Positions 16,940 to 25,767 of a stretch of DNA of 31,153 bases are shown one piece after another (the stretch's first letter is position 1; every line of letters starts with the position of its first letter). The translations under genes were made by a program, and so were the position numbers. Source of the DNA: Ettlia oleoabundans (taxonomy: Eukaryota > Chlorophyta > Chlorophyceae > Chlamydomonadales); the NCBI GenBank assembly GCA_019693395.1, contig JAAMXP010000025.1:33003-64155 (forward strand), given 5' to 3'. The notes under the pieces are model-generated. The model was not told the origin of the DNA. It worked only from the letters and a program-made list of their open reading frames with translations, and did not search any database.

Positions 16940-17540
16940 TTGCTTTTGCTCCTTTTTATTCCATTTGTTTCCATTTTTTTGTTTCCATTTGTTTCCATTT
17001 TTTTTTCTTTCCATTTGGTTCCATTTTTTTTTCAAAAAAATGGAAAGAAAAAAAAATGGAACCAAATGGAAACAAATGGAACGAAAATTTGGAAATAGGA
17101 AATTTTAACCAGTTTATCATTCTATAAAAAGTACATAATTTTTTTGAAAAAGAAAATGGAATAAAATGAAAAAGAAAATGGAATAAAATGAAAAGAAAAA
17201 AATGGAATAAAATGAAAAAGAAAATGGAATAAAAGAAAAAGATGGAATAAAATGGTTTACCAGAAAAAATAGAATAAAAAGGAGTTCCAAAGGCCTTCTC
17301 CATTTGGTATAATTTTTTTGAAAAAAAAATGGAAAAAAATGGAGGTTCTCTCCATTTTTTAAATGGAGGAAAGAGCTCTTTTTGGTGCTTTTCTTTACAA
17401 AAAGCAAAAGCAAGGTACACCGTTCTCCAATTTTATTGGAGGTTGTTTTCAATTTTTTAAAAAAAAATTGAAAAGAGTACTTGCTGGTGCTTTTTTTTCA
17501 AAAAAAAAAAAGCAAAAGCAAGGTACAACGTACTTGCTTC
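16940..17540. repeat. Repeat-dense spacer upstream of atp9
   Basis: No gene is supported. It contains a TTGGTTCCATTTTTTTTTC palindrome with complementary right arm (about 17006-17080), an array of ~22-bp units (AAAATGGAATAAAATGAAAAAG, about 17153-17255, four copies with length changes), a CTCCATTTTTTAAATGGAG palindrome (17350-17368) and a GCTGGTGC/GCAAAAGC unit (17478-17522). Open frames across it are translated repeat. Confidence 0.85.
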
Positions 17541-17969
17541 AGCAAGGAAACAAAAAGATGGAATCATACCATATAGAAGAACAAGAAAATGAGTCAAAAA
17601 AAGAGTTTTTTTACTTTATGGAAAAGTCTAAACGTTTGATTTCTTTTTTCCATATAAGGACAATTCCTAGATTTTACAAATTGAACAATTTTTTAATGGA
17701 TTTGATTTTTGTACAAATGATTTGCTTTCCTTTACAAGAGCTTGTTCCAAATTGAGAACAGGAATCAAGTGGAACAACCAATTTTTTTAGAAATTGTTAT
17801 TCCATTTGGTAGAATTTGGTATAATTTTTTTGTTTCCATTTTTTTTTCAAAAAAAGGGAGTTCCATTTTGTTCCAGTTTTTTTTCTTTCCATTTTTTTGA
17901 AAAAAAAAAATGGAACCAACTGGAAAGAAAAAAAAATGGAAACAAAAAAATTTCTAAATTTTTGCAAAT
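17541..17969. repeat. Spacer between atp9 and trnE
   Basis: A 17559-17755 open stretch (MESYHIEEQENESKKEFFYF and following) has no recognisable counterpart and shares its frame with upstream repeats. It could be a decayed ORF but I do not call it. From 17795 to 17945 lies a nested palindrome with TTTCTTTCCATTTTTTTG and complementary arms. Confidence 0.6.
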
Positions 17970-18042
17970 TATCCCTTACGGGACTCGAACCCGTGTTTCT
18001 GCCTTGAAAAAGCAATGTCCTAGGCCTCTAGACGAAAGGGAC
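17970..18042 (-). tRNA. trnE: tRNA-Glu (UUC)
   Basis: The minus strand gives acceptor GUCCCUU/AAGGGAU, a Glu-like D arm (GUCUAGAGGCCUAGGAC), anticodon loop UUUUCAA (anticodon UUC) and a T arm CGGGUUCGAGUCCCG. The discriminator base is A. Confidence 0.93.
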
Positions 18043-18575
18043 ATTTTTTAGTGGTTTTTTAATTCTTTTTTTTGCATATCATATAGAGAGACAAGAAAAA
18101 GATCTTTAAAAAAACCAGTCTTTTCTGTAAAAAAAATTTAGAAATCAAAGAATGGAAGCGCTTATGCTTCTCCATAAGACTTGATTTATGTAGATACGTA
18201 AGGATAATCAAGTTGTTCTGTTTAACAGTTTGTACTTATAAAACTTTTTTTAACCACTAGTTGTTGGTTGCTCTTTTTTTCTTTCCTCCTTCCATTTTTT
18301 TTTCTTTCCTCCTTCCATTTTTTTTTCTTTCCATTTTTTTGAAAAAAAAAAATGGAACCAAATGGAAAAAAATGGAAACAAAAGGAGCAATGCAAGGAAA
18401 AAAGAGCAACAACTTGTTTCCTTAATTCAAAGCCAACACGTGGTTTTCTTTTGTTTTATAGAATACAATAATGAATAAATGGTTTTTTCTCTAAAAAAAG
18501 AGGAATAAATTGATTATCAACATCCCAAAAATCTTTTAAGAATTGTAAATATATATTTTTTAATTATTAATTTTT
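18043..18575. promoter_or_regulatory. Divergent spacer between trnE and the ribosomal protein cluster
   Basis: Transcription diverges here (trnE leftward, rpl5 rightward), so promoters are expected, but I cannot identify a consensus. Contents: a CTTATG-CTTCTC-CATAAG hairpin (18161-18178), AT-rich sequence, and a block of palindromic repeats (18285-18390) with two direct copies of TTTCCTCCTTCCATTTTTTT. Confidence 0.4.
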
Positions 18576-19289
18576 ATGAATACGAAAAAATTCAAAACTA
18601 ATGAATTGCCATCCCAATTTCAAAATTTAGAAAGTAGATTTCCAAATTTAAATCACTTTGTTTTGTGTCAAAAGGGAAAATTTTTAGTTCCAAACCAAGA
18701 AAATTTGAGTAAAAATTATTATCAAAAGATTCTTGTTTATGATTTGATTTTAAAACAAAATTTTAGAACTGTTATGGAACTGGCTCGTTTAAACAAAATA
18801 GTCTTAAATACAACATCAAAAAACTATATTAAAGAAAGAAAGTTGATGCTTTTCACTTTAGCAGCATTTGAATTGATTTCAGGACAAAAGCCTCAATGTA
18901 CTTATGCCCGAAAATCTATAGCAAATTATAAAATTCGTCAACATCAACTTCTGGGGTGTAAAGTAGTGTTACGCAGAAAAGAAATGTATAATTTTTTAGA
19001 GAAACTTTCTAAAATGATTTTTCCACGTATTCGGGATTCTTCAAAAAGAATAGATCTTAAACAAATTGATTCAAAGAAATTTTCTAATTTTTGCGACAAA
19101 CACAGTAAAAATTGTACATATACTGTTGGATTTCAGGATATGATGATTTTTCCAGAATTGGAAAACAATTTTGAATTAGTGGAAAGTTTTAATGGTATGA
19201 ATTGTAGTTTTGTTTTCTCTAATTGTAATCACAGGAATTCAATGTTGCTTATTAGTGGTTTTCAAATCCCTCCTTCCATTTTTTTATAA
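18576..19289 (+). CDS. rpl5: Ribosomal protein L5
   Basis: ATG at 18576. The L5 family signature is clear from about residue 95 (LISGQKPQCTYARKSIANYKIRQHQLLGCKVVLRR) through FPRIRDSSKR to YTVGFQDMMIFPEL and SGFQIP. It binds 5S rRNA in the large subunit. At 237 residues it has an N-terminal extension compared with bacterial L5, as in other mitochondrial forms. The last five codons (PSIFL) and the TAA come from a CCTTCCATTTTTTTATAAAAA palindromic repeat, so the repeat supplies the stop codon. It heads the rpl5-rpl6-rps13-rps11 cluster. Confidence 0.95.
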   Translation: MNTKKFKTNELPSQFQNLESRFPNLNHFVLCQKGKFLVPNQENLSKNYYQKILVYDLILKQNFRTVMELARLNKIVLNTTSKNYIKERKLMLFTLAAFELISGQKPQCTYARKSIANYKIRQHQLLGCKVVLRRKEMYNFLEKLSKMIFPRIRDSSKRIDLKQIDSKKFSNFCDKHSKNCTYTVGFQDMMIFPELENNFELVESFNGMNCSFVFSNCNHRNSMLLISGFQIPPSIFL

Positions 19290-19630
19290 AAAAAATTACA
19301 GGTCCTCTCAACAAGAGTTGAGGAGAGGACCTTGCTTTTGCTTTTTTTTTTTTAAAAAAAGCACCAGCAAGCACTCTTTTCAATTTTTTTTAAAAAATTG
19401 AAAACAACCTCCTTCCATTTTTTTTTATAAAAAAAATGGACAAAATTGGAGAACGTTGTACCTTGCATTGCTCCTTTTGTTTCCATTTTTTTTTCTTTCC
19501 ATTTTTTTTCAAAAAAAGGGAGTTCCATTTTTTTGAAAAAAATTATGTTCCATTTTTTTTCAAAAAAATGGAAACAAATGGACTGGAATTTTTTTGAAAA
19601 AAAATGGAAACAAATGGAAACATATTTGGA
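19268..19630. repeat. Repeat block between rpl5 and rpl6
   Basis: In order: CCATTTTTTTATAAAAAAAATTAC, CTCAACAAGAGTTGAG (19307-19322), GCTTTTGCTTTT..AAAAAAAGCACCAGC, CAATTTTTTTTAAAAAATTG (19381-19401), CCATTTTTTTTTATAAAAAAAATGG, and two nested CCATTTTTTTTCAAAAAAA stems. It overlaps the end of rpl5. In bacterial order rps14 and rps8 would lie here; neither is visible. Confidence 0.85.
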
Positions 19631-19777
19631 ATAAAAAAGAAAAACTCAATTTTTGTTTTTATCAAGTCTGGGAACAGTACAGATTCTTGTACATCACAAA
19701 AACTTTAAATTGTAATTATTTGAATCAATAACAAAAAATTTTTGAAAAATTTAATAACTTTAATAATTGAAAATCAT

Positions 19778-20320
19778 ATGAAATCTAATTTTTATCATCA
19801 TGTATTTCAAATACCATCTCCTACAACTATCGAAAAAAAAGATCATTTATTAAAATTTTCTGGTCCTTTAGGACAGACTTATTTAAATTTAAACAAAACG
19901 GATCCTAAGGGTTTAGGTGCAATTTATTTGAATCAAGAAAAAAAACAATTACAGCTTAAAAGTGGATCAAAATCTTTTTTTGGTTTATTTAAAAAACTTA
20001 TTGAGAATAAAATTATAGGAGTTACTCGTGGATTTCTTGTTTATCTTAAAATTATTGGAATTGGATATCGTGCAAATCTGGATCACGAGAATTTACATCT
20101 GAAAGTAGGGTATAGTCATGATATAGTCTATCGGATTCCTTCATCCATTAAATTATTTCTCTTAGATTCTACAGTTATTTGCATTTTCGGTGTAGATAAA
20201 AATCAGATCACACAAATTGCAGCTAAAATTCGTCATTTACGTGAACCATCTCCTTATAAAGGAAAAGGAATTCGACTAATAAATGAAAAAGTTTTGCTAA
20301 AACAAGGCAAAAAAAAATAA
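19778..20320 (+). CDS. rpl6: Ribosomal protein L6
   Basis: The first ATG (19778) gives 180 residues, close to the bacterial length; an upstream TTG frame is rejected. Family features are the N-terminal FSGPLGQTYLNL, a central IIGVTRGFLVYLKIIGIGYRA segment, and the C-terminal RNA-binding motif IRHLREPSPYKGKGIR (residues about 150-165). It belongs to the large subunit near the GTPase centre. The gene ends in a Lys-rich tail and TAA. Confidence 0.96.
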   Translation: MKSNFYHHVFQIPSPTTIEKKDHLLKFSGPLGQTYLNLNKTDPKGLGAIYLNQEKKQLQLKSGSKSFFGLFKKLIENKIIGVTRGFLVYLKIIGIGYRANLDHENLHLKVGYSHDIVYRIPSSIKLFLLDSTVICIFGVDKNQITQIAAKIRHLREPSPYKGKGIRLINEKVLLKQGKKK

Positions 20321-20370
20321 AAATGTGAATCTGCGAAAATTTTTTCAAATGGAAACAAAAAAAAGTCTTT

Positions 20371-20461
20371 CCAAATTTTGTAAACAAAATTTGGAAACCA
20401 AATTTTGTAAACAAAATTTGGAAACCAAATTTTGTAAACAAAATTTGGAAACCAAATTTTG
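20371..20461. repeat. Tandem 27-bp palindromic array between rpl6 and rps13
   Basis: Three copies of CCAAATTTTGTAAACAAAATTTGGAAA plus a partial fourth. Each unit is itself a near-perfect palindrome (CCAAATTTTGT/ACAAAATTTGG). It separates two essential genes by about 200 nt and could form a processing or stop structure, but that is not shown. Confidence 0.95.
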
Positions 20462-20523
20462 TTGTTCCATTTGGTTCCATTTTTTTCAAAAAAATTGAGC
20501 ATTAAACTTTCTTTTAAATTGTT

Positions 20524-20883
20524 ATGTTATATGTTTTAAACACTAACTTGAACAGCAATAAAAAACTTTTTATAGCTTTAACCGAAATTTATGGTTTGGG
20601 TAAACATAATTGTTCTCAATTATGTGATTTATTAGGTATAAGTACAGATCGACGATTAAAACAATTATCTGGATTACAATTAGAACATTTAACACAATTA
20701 GTAAATAAAAATTATAATGTAAGTGGAGAAATTAAACGTTCGACAATTAAAAACATACAAAGATTAATTACAATTGCAAGTTATAGAGGTTTTCGACATA
20801 CAGAAGGATTACCTGTTCGTGGACAGCGCACACACGGAAATAGTCGTACTAGAAGAAAATTAAAGTCCAATTTCAAAAAATAA
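20524..20883 (+). CDS. rps13: Ribosomal protein S13
   Basis: ATG at 20524, TAA end, 119 residues as in bacteria. Hallmarks are the helix-two-turns-helix region (ALTEIYGLGKHNCSQLCDLLGI) and the C-terminal rRNA-binding stretch SYRGFRHTEGLPVRGQRTHGNSRTRRK written here only as its key ends: SYRGFRH, LPVRGQRTH and SRTRRK. It is a head protein of the small subunit and contacts the P-site tRNA. Confidence 0.97.
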   Translation: MLYVLNTNLNSNKKLFIALTEIYGLGKHNCSQLCDLLGISTDRRLKQLSGLQLEHLTQLVNKNYNVSGEIKRSTIKNIQRLITIASYRGFRHTEGLPVRGQRTHGNSRTRRKLKSNFKK

Positions 20884-21039
20884 CTCGATAAAAAATTTAT
20901 GGACACATTCACAAAATCTCTCCAAAATCTTGACTGGTCCTTCCATTTGGTTCCAGTTGGAAAGGAAAAAATGGACAGAATTGCAAAATCATAATTGAAA
21001 TGGATTCCAAAATCCATCTAAATAATTAGTTGAATTATT

Positions 21040-21408
21040 ATGTCAAAATTTTTAAAAAAATCTAATGAAAAGGGTATTATTCATATCCAAAGTACACAGA
21101 ACAATACTATTTGTACATTAACAGATAGAGAAGGCAATACAAAATTTTGGTCATCAGCAGGAAATCTAGGCTTTAAGAATTCTAGAAAGTCTACGAGTTA
21201 TGCTGCACAAGCAGTAGCAGAAGTGGTTGCAAGCAAAGCATTCAATTTAGGATTAAATTCAATAACTCTAAAAATTAAAGGTTTAGGATACGGAAAACTT
21301 CCAGCAATTAGAGCTCTTTATAAATCCAAATTGAACATAACAAAAATTGTTGAATCTACACCTATAGCTCATAATGGATGTCGTAAAAAGAAAAAACGAC
21401 GTGTATAA
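21040..21408 (+). CDS. rps11: Ribosomal protein S11
   Basis: ATG at 21040, TAA end, 122 residues. The family pattern is complete: GIIHIQSTQNNTICTLTD, the GFKNSRKSTSYAAQ segment, IKGLGYGKLPAIRAL and the basic end STPIAHNGCRKKKKRRV. It is a small-subunit platform protein. The 156-nt gap to rps13 holds only short AT-rich sequence with TTCCATTTGGTTCCAGTTGG. Confidence 0.97.
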   Translation: MSKFLKKSNEKGIIHIQSTQNNTICTLTDREGNTKFWSSAGNLGFKNSRKSTSYAAQAVAEVVASKAFNLGLNSITLKIKGLGYGKLPAIRALYKSKLNITKIVESTPIAHNGCRKKKKRRV

Positions 21409-21414
21409 TTTTGT

Positions 21415-21522
21415 GGAATTTTTCTTTCCATTTTTTTTCTCTCCGTTTTCTTCCATTTTTTAAAAAAAAAAAATGGAAACAAATGGAACAACAACATTTT
21501 CTCCATTAAAATCATTTCATTT
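21415..21522. repeat. Palindrome downstream of rps11
   Basis: TTTCTTTCCATTTTTTTT and CTTCCATTTTTTAAAAAAAAAAAATGGAAAC form one stem-loop (21420-21490). It is followed by a segment (CTCCATTAAAATCATTTCAT) that aligns with the upstream flank of orf101 at 5707-5726 (minus strand) and so marks the start of the duplicated cassette. Confidence 0.75.
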
Positions 21523-21843
21523 ACGAAAACATAAAATTTTCAAAAAAAATTAAAGAATTTTCTTTTTAATCTCATTTTGATCTACTCCATCACAGGATTT
21601 TTATGGTGGTCTCTTTTTGATGGATCTTTCAAAAATTTTATTGTACATACACCATTGTTTCTTTCTTGGCTTTTCGAAAAATTTTTAGAGCAACCATTGG
21701 TAATTAGTTTTGTAGTTTTATTCTGCTTTTTTATCTTCGGGTATTTCAGTTTTGTATATCAAGTTTTACACCTTTTAGATGAGTTTGTCTGGAGCAATTT
21801 TTCAAAAAAAAAAAAGAAATTCATTATGTACTTGATTTTTTGA
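21523..21843 (+). pseudogene. orf101 copy, start lost and stop gained
   Basis: The sequence aligns almost without gaps to orf101 (5398-5703, minus strand), including the upstream flank. The ATG has become ACG (21523). The fourth codon AAA has become TAA (21532). The original TAA stop has become GAA, so the frame runs on to a TGA at 21843. The internal protein sequence is still well conserved (GFLWWSLFDGSFKNFI, WLFEKFLEQPL, EFVWSNFSKKKK). A shorter product from a TTG at 21577 is possible in principle. I read it as a recent pseudogene. Confidence 0.8.
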
Positions 21844-21900
21844 ACTTGTCAAATATTGATGTTTTTTTATAATTATCCAAGTAGAACATGATGCGTTCCC
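21826..21900 (+). pseudogene. orf361 copy, 5' remnant
   Basis: ATG TAC TTG ATT TTT TGA ACT TGT aligns codon by codon with the orf361 start (ATG AAG TTT ACT TTT TTA ACT TAT). About 19 codons match, with an in-frame TTA to TGA change at codon 6. Similarity ends near 21890 before a repeat block, so the rest of orf361 is missing or unrecognisable. Confidence 0.7.
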
Positions 21901-21919
21901 TCCTCTTTTTCAACATCCT

Positions 21920-22125
21920 AATCAACCTCCTTCCATTTTTTTTATAAAAAAATGGACAGAATTGGAGAACGTTTGGATTTGGAAACCAAATTGAGTTCCA
22001 TTTGGTTCCAGTTTTTTTTGTTTCCATTTGGTTCCAGTTTTTTTTCTTTCCAGTTTTTTGAAAAAAAAACTGGAACCAAATGGAAAGAAAAAAAAATTAC
22101 ACTAAATGGAGAGGAGAAATTTTCT
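21920..22125. repeat. Palindromic repeats replacing the body of the orf361 copy
   Basis: CCTTCCATTTTTTTTATAAAAAAATGG (21930-21956), then TTTGGTTCCAGTTTTTTTTG, TTTCTTTCCAGTTTTTTG and the complementary AAAAAAACTGGAACCAAATGG form nested stems. Nothing coding is seen. Confidence 0.85.
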
Positions 22126-23100
22126 AAAGTTTTGATGACAAAAACCTTTAAAACGTACTTGTTTCCCATAAAAAGTGAAAAAGTCCTGAAATGTTATGTA
22201 TTATTTATAACTTTCCTTTAATTATTCATAGTTTGATTCTCTTTCAATTGATTTGAAAGGGAATAATAGAGAATCTCTTTCTCTTCTCTAAATTCTCACT
22301 TGATATCGTTTATTGTATTTTCTTGGATTCGTTTAATTTGCTTTTATTCTCTTTTCTTCTAAATGAAATCTCTCTGTTTGATGGATTGTTTCATTCTTTC
22401 AATCTTCCACTGAATCTTTGAGACTTGAAATCTCTCTTTTTCTCTCTTTAATTGATTGTTTGTTTGAGACTTGAAATTTCTGTTTTTCTTCTGATTGTGA
22501 ATGTTTCTCATTTTTTTTCTGTTATTCTTTGTTAAATCTTTCTTTTCATTCTCTCTCTGTGTTTCTGATTCTGAGTTTCTTAGATTTAAAATCATTCTCT
22601 CTCTTTGAATCTCATTTTTTGATTTGGATTCCAATCTTGTAAATTTGATGCTTTGAATCTGATTCTCTAAATTGGATTTTTTGAATCTCTCATTGTACGT
22701 TTGTTTTTTATTTGAGTGTTTCTCGTTGTGAATCTCTTTCTTTTCCTCCATTTATACGATGGAGAAAACCTTCATTTATACGATGGAGAAAACCTCCATT
22801 TATACGATGGAGAAAACCTCCATTTATACAATAGAGAAGACTTCCGGTTTCGTCCATTTTTTTTCTATAAAAAAAATAGAAGTCCTGTTTTAGATTCTGC
22901 TTGAGTTTCTGTAAATCTCTTCTTGTTTTGAAATCTCTTTTTGTTTGTTTCCTTGTTGAAACTCTTTGTCTTTGCTTGTGTTTTTGAGATTTCAATGGTT
23001 TCTCATTTCTTTTTCACCTGTTTTTCGACCAAAAAGTCTATTTATTTTCCTTTTCTTTGTTTTTCCTTTTTCAACAAGAAATTTTTAATTATATATTTTT
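22126..23100. repeat. Low-complexity T/C-rich tract, no gene supported
   Basis: From about 22240 to 22740 the plus strand is built from drifting TTGAATCTCT, GAGACTTGAAATCTCTC and TTTCTCTCTTTAATTGATTG units. For example, GAGACTTGAAAT is repeated at 22419-22430 and 22466-22477. Similar sequence continues at 22890-23000. The open frame on the minus strand is Lys/Glu/Asn-rich because of this composition and is not called. In the first cassette this position would correspond to orf402/orf205, but no similarity is visible. Confidence 0.7.
22745..22840. repeat. Tandem 24-bp palindromic array
   Basis: Four copies of CCTCCATTTATACGATGGAG followed by AAAA, with a few substitutions in copies 2 and 4. 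Each unit is a hairpin (CTCCAT/ATGGAG). It belongs to the CTCCATTT family seen elsewhere. Confidence 0.95.
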
Positions 23101-23514
23101 AAATTTTTTGATCATTGTTGGATTCAATCCATTTTTCCATCTAAAGAGTCCTTGCATTCTAAAAGTCAAGCATTAAAAATGATCATAAATTGATGTAAAA
23201 CATTCCATGTCATAGGTCCTCTCAACGCGAGTTGAGGTGTTAAACTCAAAGTAGAGGTGTAACCGTAAGTGATGAAATTAGAATTGTTAGATAAGAAAAG
23301 AGTCCTAAATCTCTAATTTTTCAATTTGCACCGTAATCGTAAAGTAAACAGGTCAAGCTGTATGTAATGACAAAAAGATCTAGTAACAGTAGTTTTCGAG
23401 ATTATAGAGAACTAAACAAGAGTTTGTAGAACAAAAACTCTAAAGCAAAGTCTTTGTAGTGATGCATTAAACAAAAACAGGATTTTCTTAAAAGAGACCA
23501 TCCCACAATTACCA
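23101..23514. other. AT-rich spacer without identifiable gene
   Basis: I see no reading frame, tRNA or rRNA signature. It includes one CTCAACGCGAGTTGAG palindrome (23220-23235). By position it could contain an eroded orf205 copy, but I cannot align it. Confidence 0.5.
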
Positions 23515-23778
23515 GTGCTTTCCAAACAACTCGATAACAAGAGTTTGATTCAAATGGAAGCCTTAGAAAAAGACGCTCGCCGAATCTGGTACCATTTACA
23601 AAAGAATCGAATTGATCTTTTAGAAAAAGAGATACCTTTGCTCTGTGACCATTATGAAAAACTTTTTATTAAAATCAGACCTAGCAAAACATTCTCTCAA
23701 ATCAGCCACCAGTTGAAAACATCAAGTGTAAAAACAAAGAATGTCGAACACAAGTCAAATTGCTCAACAATGGCTTGA
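23515..23778 (+). pseudogene. Probable orf129 copy, remnant
   Basis: The frame opens at GTG 23515 (ATG at 23554) and ends at 23778. Residues MEALEKDARRIWYHLQKN and YEKLFIKI resemble orf129 (MVEIEKDVSRISFYLLDN; YQTLFLEL) at the same relative position in the cassette. The C-terminal part has no counterpart. Similarity is limited to about 40 residues, so homology rests on sequence plus conserved order. It may be a shortened but functional gene. Confidence 0.5.
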
Positions 23779-23902
23779 TGTTGATAGTTTTTTTCAATGG
23801 CTTTGTAAAATTTGAACGTTTTCATTTTTACACCTTTTTAAATTCTGTCTTATCTACTCGATTTTTTAAATCAACAATGGAATTCATTTATTCTTAAAAG
23901 GA

Positions 23903-24040
23903 GGTCCTCTCAAGAAAGAGCTTGAGGTCCTCTCAAGAAAGAGCTTGAGGTCCTCTCAAGAAAGAGCTTGAGGTCCTCTCAAGAAAGAGCTTGAGGTCCT
24001 CTCAAGAAAGAGCTTGAGGTCCTCTCAAGAAAGAGCTTGA
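23903..24040. repeat. Tandem 23-bp array x6
   Basis: Six identical copies of a unit starting GGTCCTCTCAAGAAAGAGCT and ending TGA. CTCAAG and CTTGAG at the unit borders make each copy a hairpin. Perfect identity implies recent amplification. Confidence 0.97.
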
Positions 24041-24107
24041 GGAGTGAATTTCTTGTTTTTTGGTTTACAGCGTTTTTTTTACATCAGTAAATGTCTCCAG
24101 AGCGATT

Positions 24108-24492
24108 TTTGATGTACGTTTTAATTCTTCTCTTTTTCTTTTTACTGTTTTGTTTTTTTTCTCTTTTTTTTAAGTTTTCCACAAATTTATTATGCTTTAG
24201 TGAAAATTCTTTTTAATGCCTTGATTCTTGGTGAAAAACATATAATTTCTTTTGGTGCTAGAATAATAAACAAGTATCCCTCAACTCTTGTTGGAGTTGA
24301 GAGGACTTACATTTTTGGTTTTTATGTTTCCTTATCTATTAGTAGTTTGAATCTTATAAGAAACGATTGTGAGACTTTTTGGATCTATTTAGTCTATGTT
24401 TTGTGTGTGTGTGTTTTCGAAATTTTTTCCTAATAGCTTTTTTAGGGTATTCTTTTATAATACACGTTAATGAGAATTACTTGCATTTGTGT
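24108..24492 (+). pseudogene. orf380 copy, frameshifted and interrupted by a repeat
   Basis: From about 24108 the translation follows orf380 residues ~48-170: LVKILFNALILGEKHIISFG aligns with CTLLFGDFLLNHRHYISFG, then YIFGFYVSL with YIFGCYVFL. Between them a CCCTCAACTCTTGTTGGAGT palindrome (24277-24307) adds about ten codons. After FEIFS a stop and frameshift occur, and FLIAFLGYSFIIHVN continues in another frame (orf380: FLVPYIGYSVIVNLN). The gene is clearly broken. Confidence 0.8.
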
Positions 24493-25000
24493 AACTTTTT
24501 ATGGCTAGAAACTGAGAAATGACACATTCCACACTTTTTGAGGAGACCAAAAAAAGCTTTTTTCGGGTTTCATCAAATTTTCCATTTCTCAGTCAATAGA
24601 ATTGATGCTTTTAGCTGTAAATTTCAATTTTAGAATGTTTTCAGTTTCTTTAGTTGTACCACGAAATTCGAGAATAGAAAAACTTTCCGGGGTAGTTTTT
24701 AAAAATCGCTCTAGACACATTTTAAAGGTATCTAGAGGCCATCCCAGGAAAAACCTACATGGAAATGTGAAAATCGCTCTAGACGCATTTTAAATGCCTT
24801 CTAACACCATTTTCAATTTTAAAACTTTTTTAGACTTTTTTAGACTTTTTTTGAGTTACTTGATTTGTTTTTTTATTGTTTTTAAAAATCTATCTGATCT
24901 CTTTAAACTTGTTAAATACAAGAGAAATTGTGTACAATCCTCTGCGTTGGCTTGTTCTTGATCAAAACCAAATGTCCAATTTGCTGAGACTAACACATCT
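24493..25000. other. AT-rich spacer with a dispersed 25-bp direct repeat
   Basis: AAAATCGCTCTAGAC with flanking CATTTTAAA occurs at 24702-24726 and again at 24770-24794. The segment between and before them has a short open frame (24608-24793) with no recognisable relatives. It may contain further eroded orf380 sequence, but alignment is not convincing. Confidence 0.6.
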
Positions 25001-25099
25001 CCTCAACTTTCGTTGAGAGAATCCTCAACTTTCGTTGAGAGAATCCTCAACTTTCGTTGAGAGAATCCTCAACTTTCGTTGAGAGAATCCTCAACTTTT
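25001..25099. repeat. Tandem 22-bp CTCAAC palindrome array x4
   Basis: Four copies of CCTCAACTTTCGTTGAGAG followed by AAT, plus a partial fifth. Each is a hairpin (CTCAAC/GTTGAG). The same unit, inverted and one base shorter, forms the six-copy array at 28327-28454. Confidence 0.97.
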
Positions 25100-25249
25100 C
25101 TCCATTTTTTTCCATTTTTTTTTCTTTCCATTTTTTTTTCTTTCCATTTTTTTTTGCAAAAAAATTATGTTCCATTTGGTTCCATTTTTTTTTCAAAAAA
25201 ATGGAAAGAAAAAAAATGGAAAAAAATGGAACCAAATGGAACCAAATGG
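25100..25249. repeat. Nested CCATTT palindrome
   Basis: CTCCATTTTTTTCCATTTTTTT, TTCTTTCCATTTTTTT twice and a TTTGGTTCCATTTTTTTTTC centre are matched by complementary arms that end CCAAATGGAGAG at 25252. Confidence 0.85.
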
Positions 25250-25767
25250 AGAGTACGTTGAGAGGACCCTCGAGGAAAATCGGCTAACAGACCTTGATTC
25301 AATTTTGTTGTTAAAATCTTCACCGGTGATGACAGTAACAAGTCACTATCTAAACGCATAGACCATCGTTTCTGTTTACCCTTTTTTTCATTCTGAGAAA
25401 CCCATTCTAGACTAGACTCAAGTTTGAGATGGTTGCTTTTTGCATAACGCACTACACACCCATAATCGCTTAAGAAAATGTCATACACCAATTCTTTATT
25501 TGATCTCACAAATGGAAAGAAAAAAAAAAAATGGAACAACCCTCAACTTTCGTTGAGAGAACCTTTATTGATTTATTGTTTCGTTGAGAGATCCAAAACC
25601 CGAAAGGAATAATTCAAATTCAGAGTTCTCCATTTTTCTTTACTTGAATTTTTTAGTTGCATTAAAAATGGAGATTGAAATCTAAAAAAACAAATTTGTA
25701 AAACAACAGTTTCTAATTCTCTTTTTTTCAGACCACGCAAAGGTCGTGTACATGCTGGAACAGTCAT
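25250..25767 (-). pseudogene. Unrecognised ORF split by repeats
   Basis: ATG at 25767 opens a basic 64-residue frame (CTRPLRGLKKRELE; LKNSSKEKWRTLNLNYSFRVLD) that stops inside a CTCAACGAAA..GTTGAGAG repeat near 25573. A second coding-like piece (RSNKELVYDIFLSDYGCVVRYAKSNHLK and LEWVSQNEKKG) follows at about 25515-25260, flanked on both sides by repeats. The two pieces look like parts of one gene interrupted by a repeat insertion. I recognise no domain. Confidence 0.45.

Noticed and set aside
17559..17755. Possible small gene starting MESYHIEEQENE
   Set aside because: No recognised relatives, flanked by repeats, no conserved neighbour arrangement. It is left as spacer with a note.
18043..18575. 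5S rRNA gene
   Set aside because: 5S genes are often mitochondrial in green algae, but neither strand shows the conserved 5S loops here or in other spacers. The hairpin at 18161-18178 is not sufficient.
19742..19777. Earlier non-ATG start for rpl6
   Set aside because: ATG 19778 gives normal L6 length. The 12 extra residues have no family counterpart.
22359..22751. 130-codon Lys/Glu/Asn-rich ORF on the minus strand
   Set aside because: It arises from drifting TTGAATCTCT and TTTCTCTC repeats. Composition, not conservation, keeps it open.
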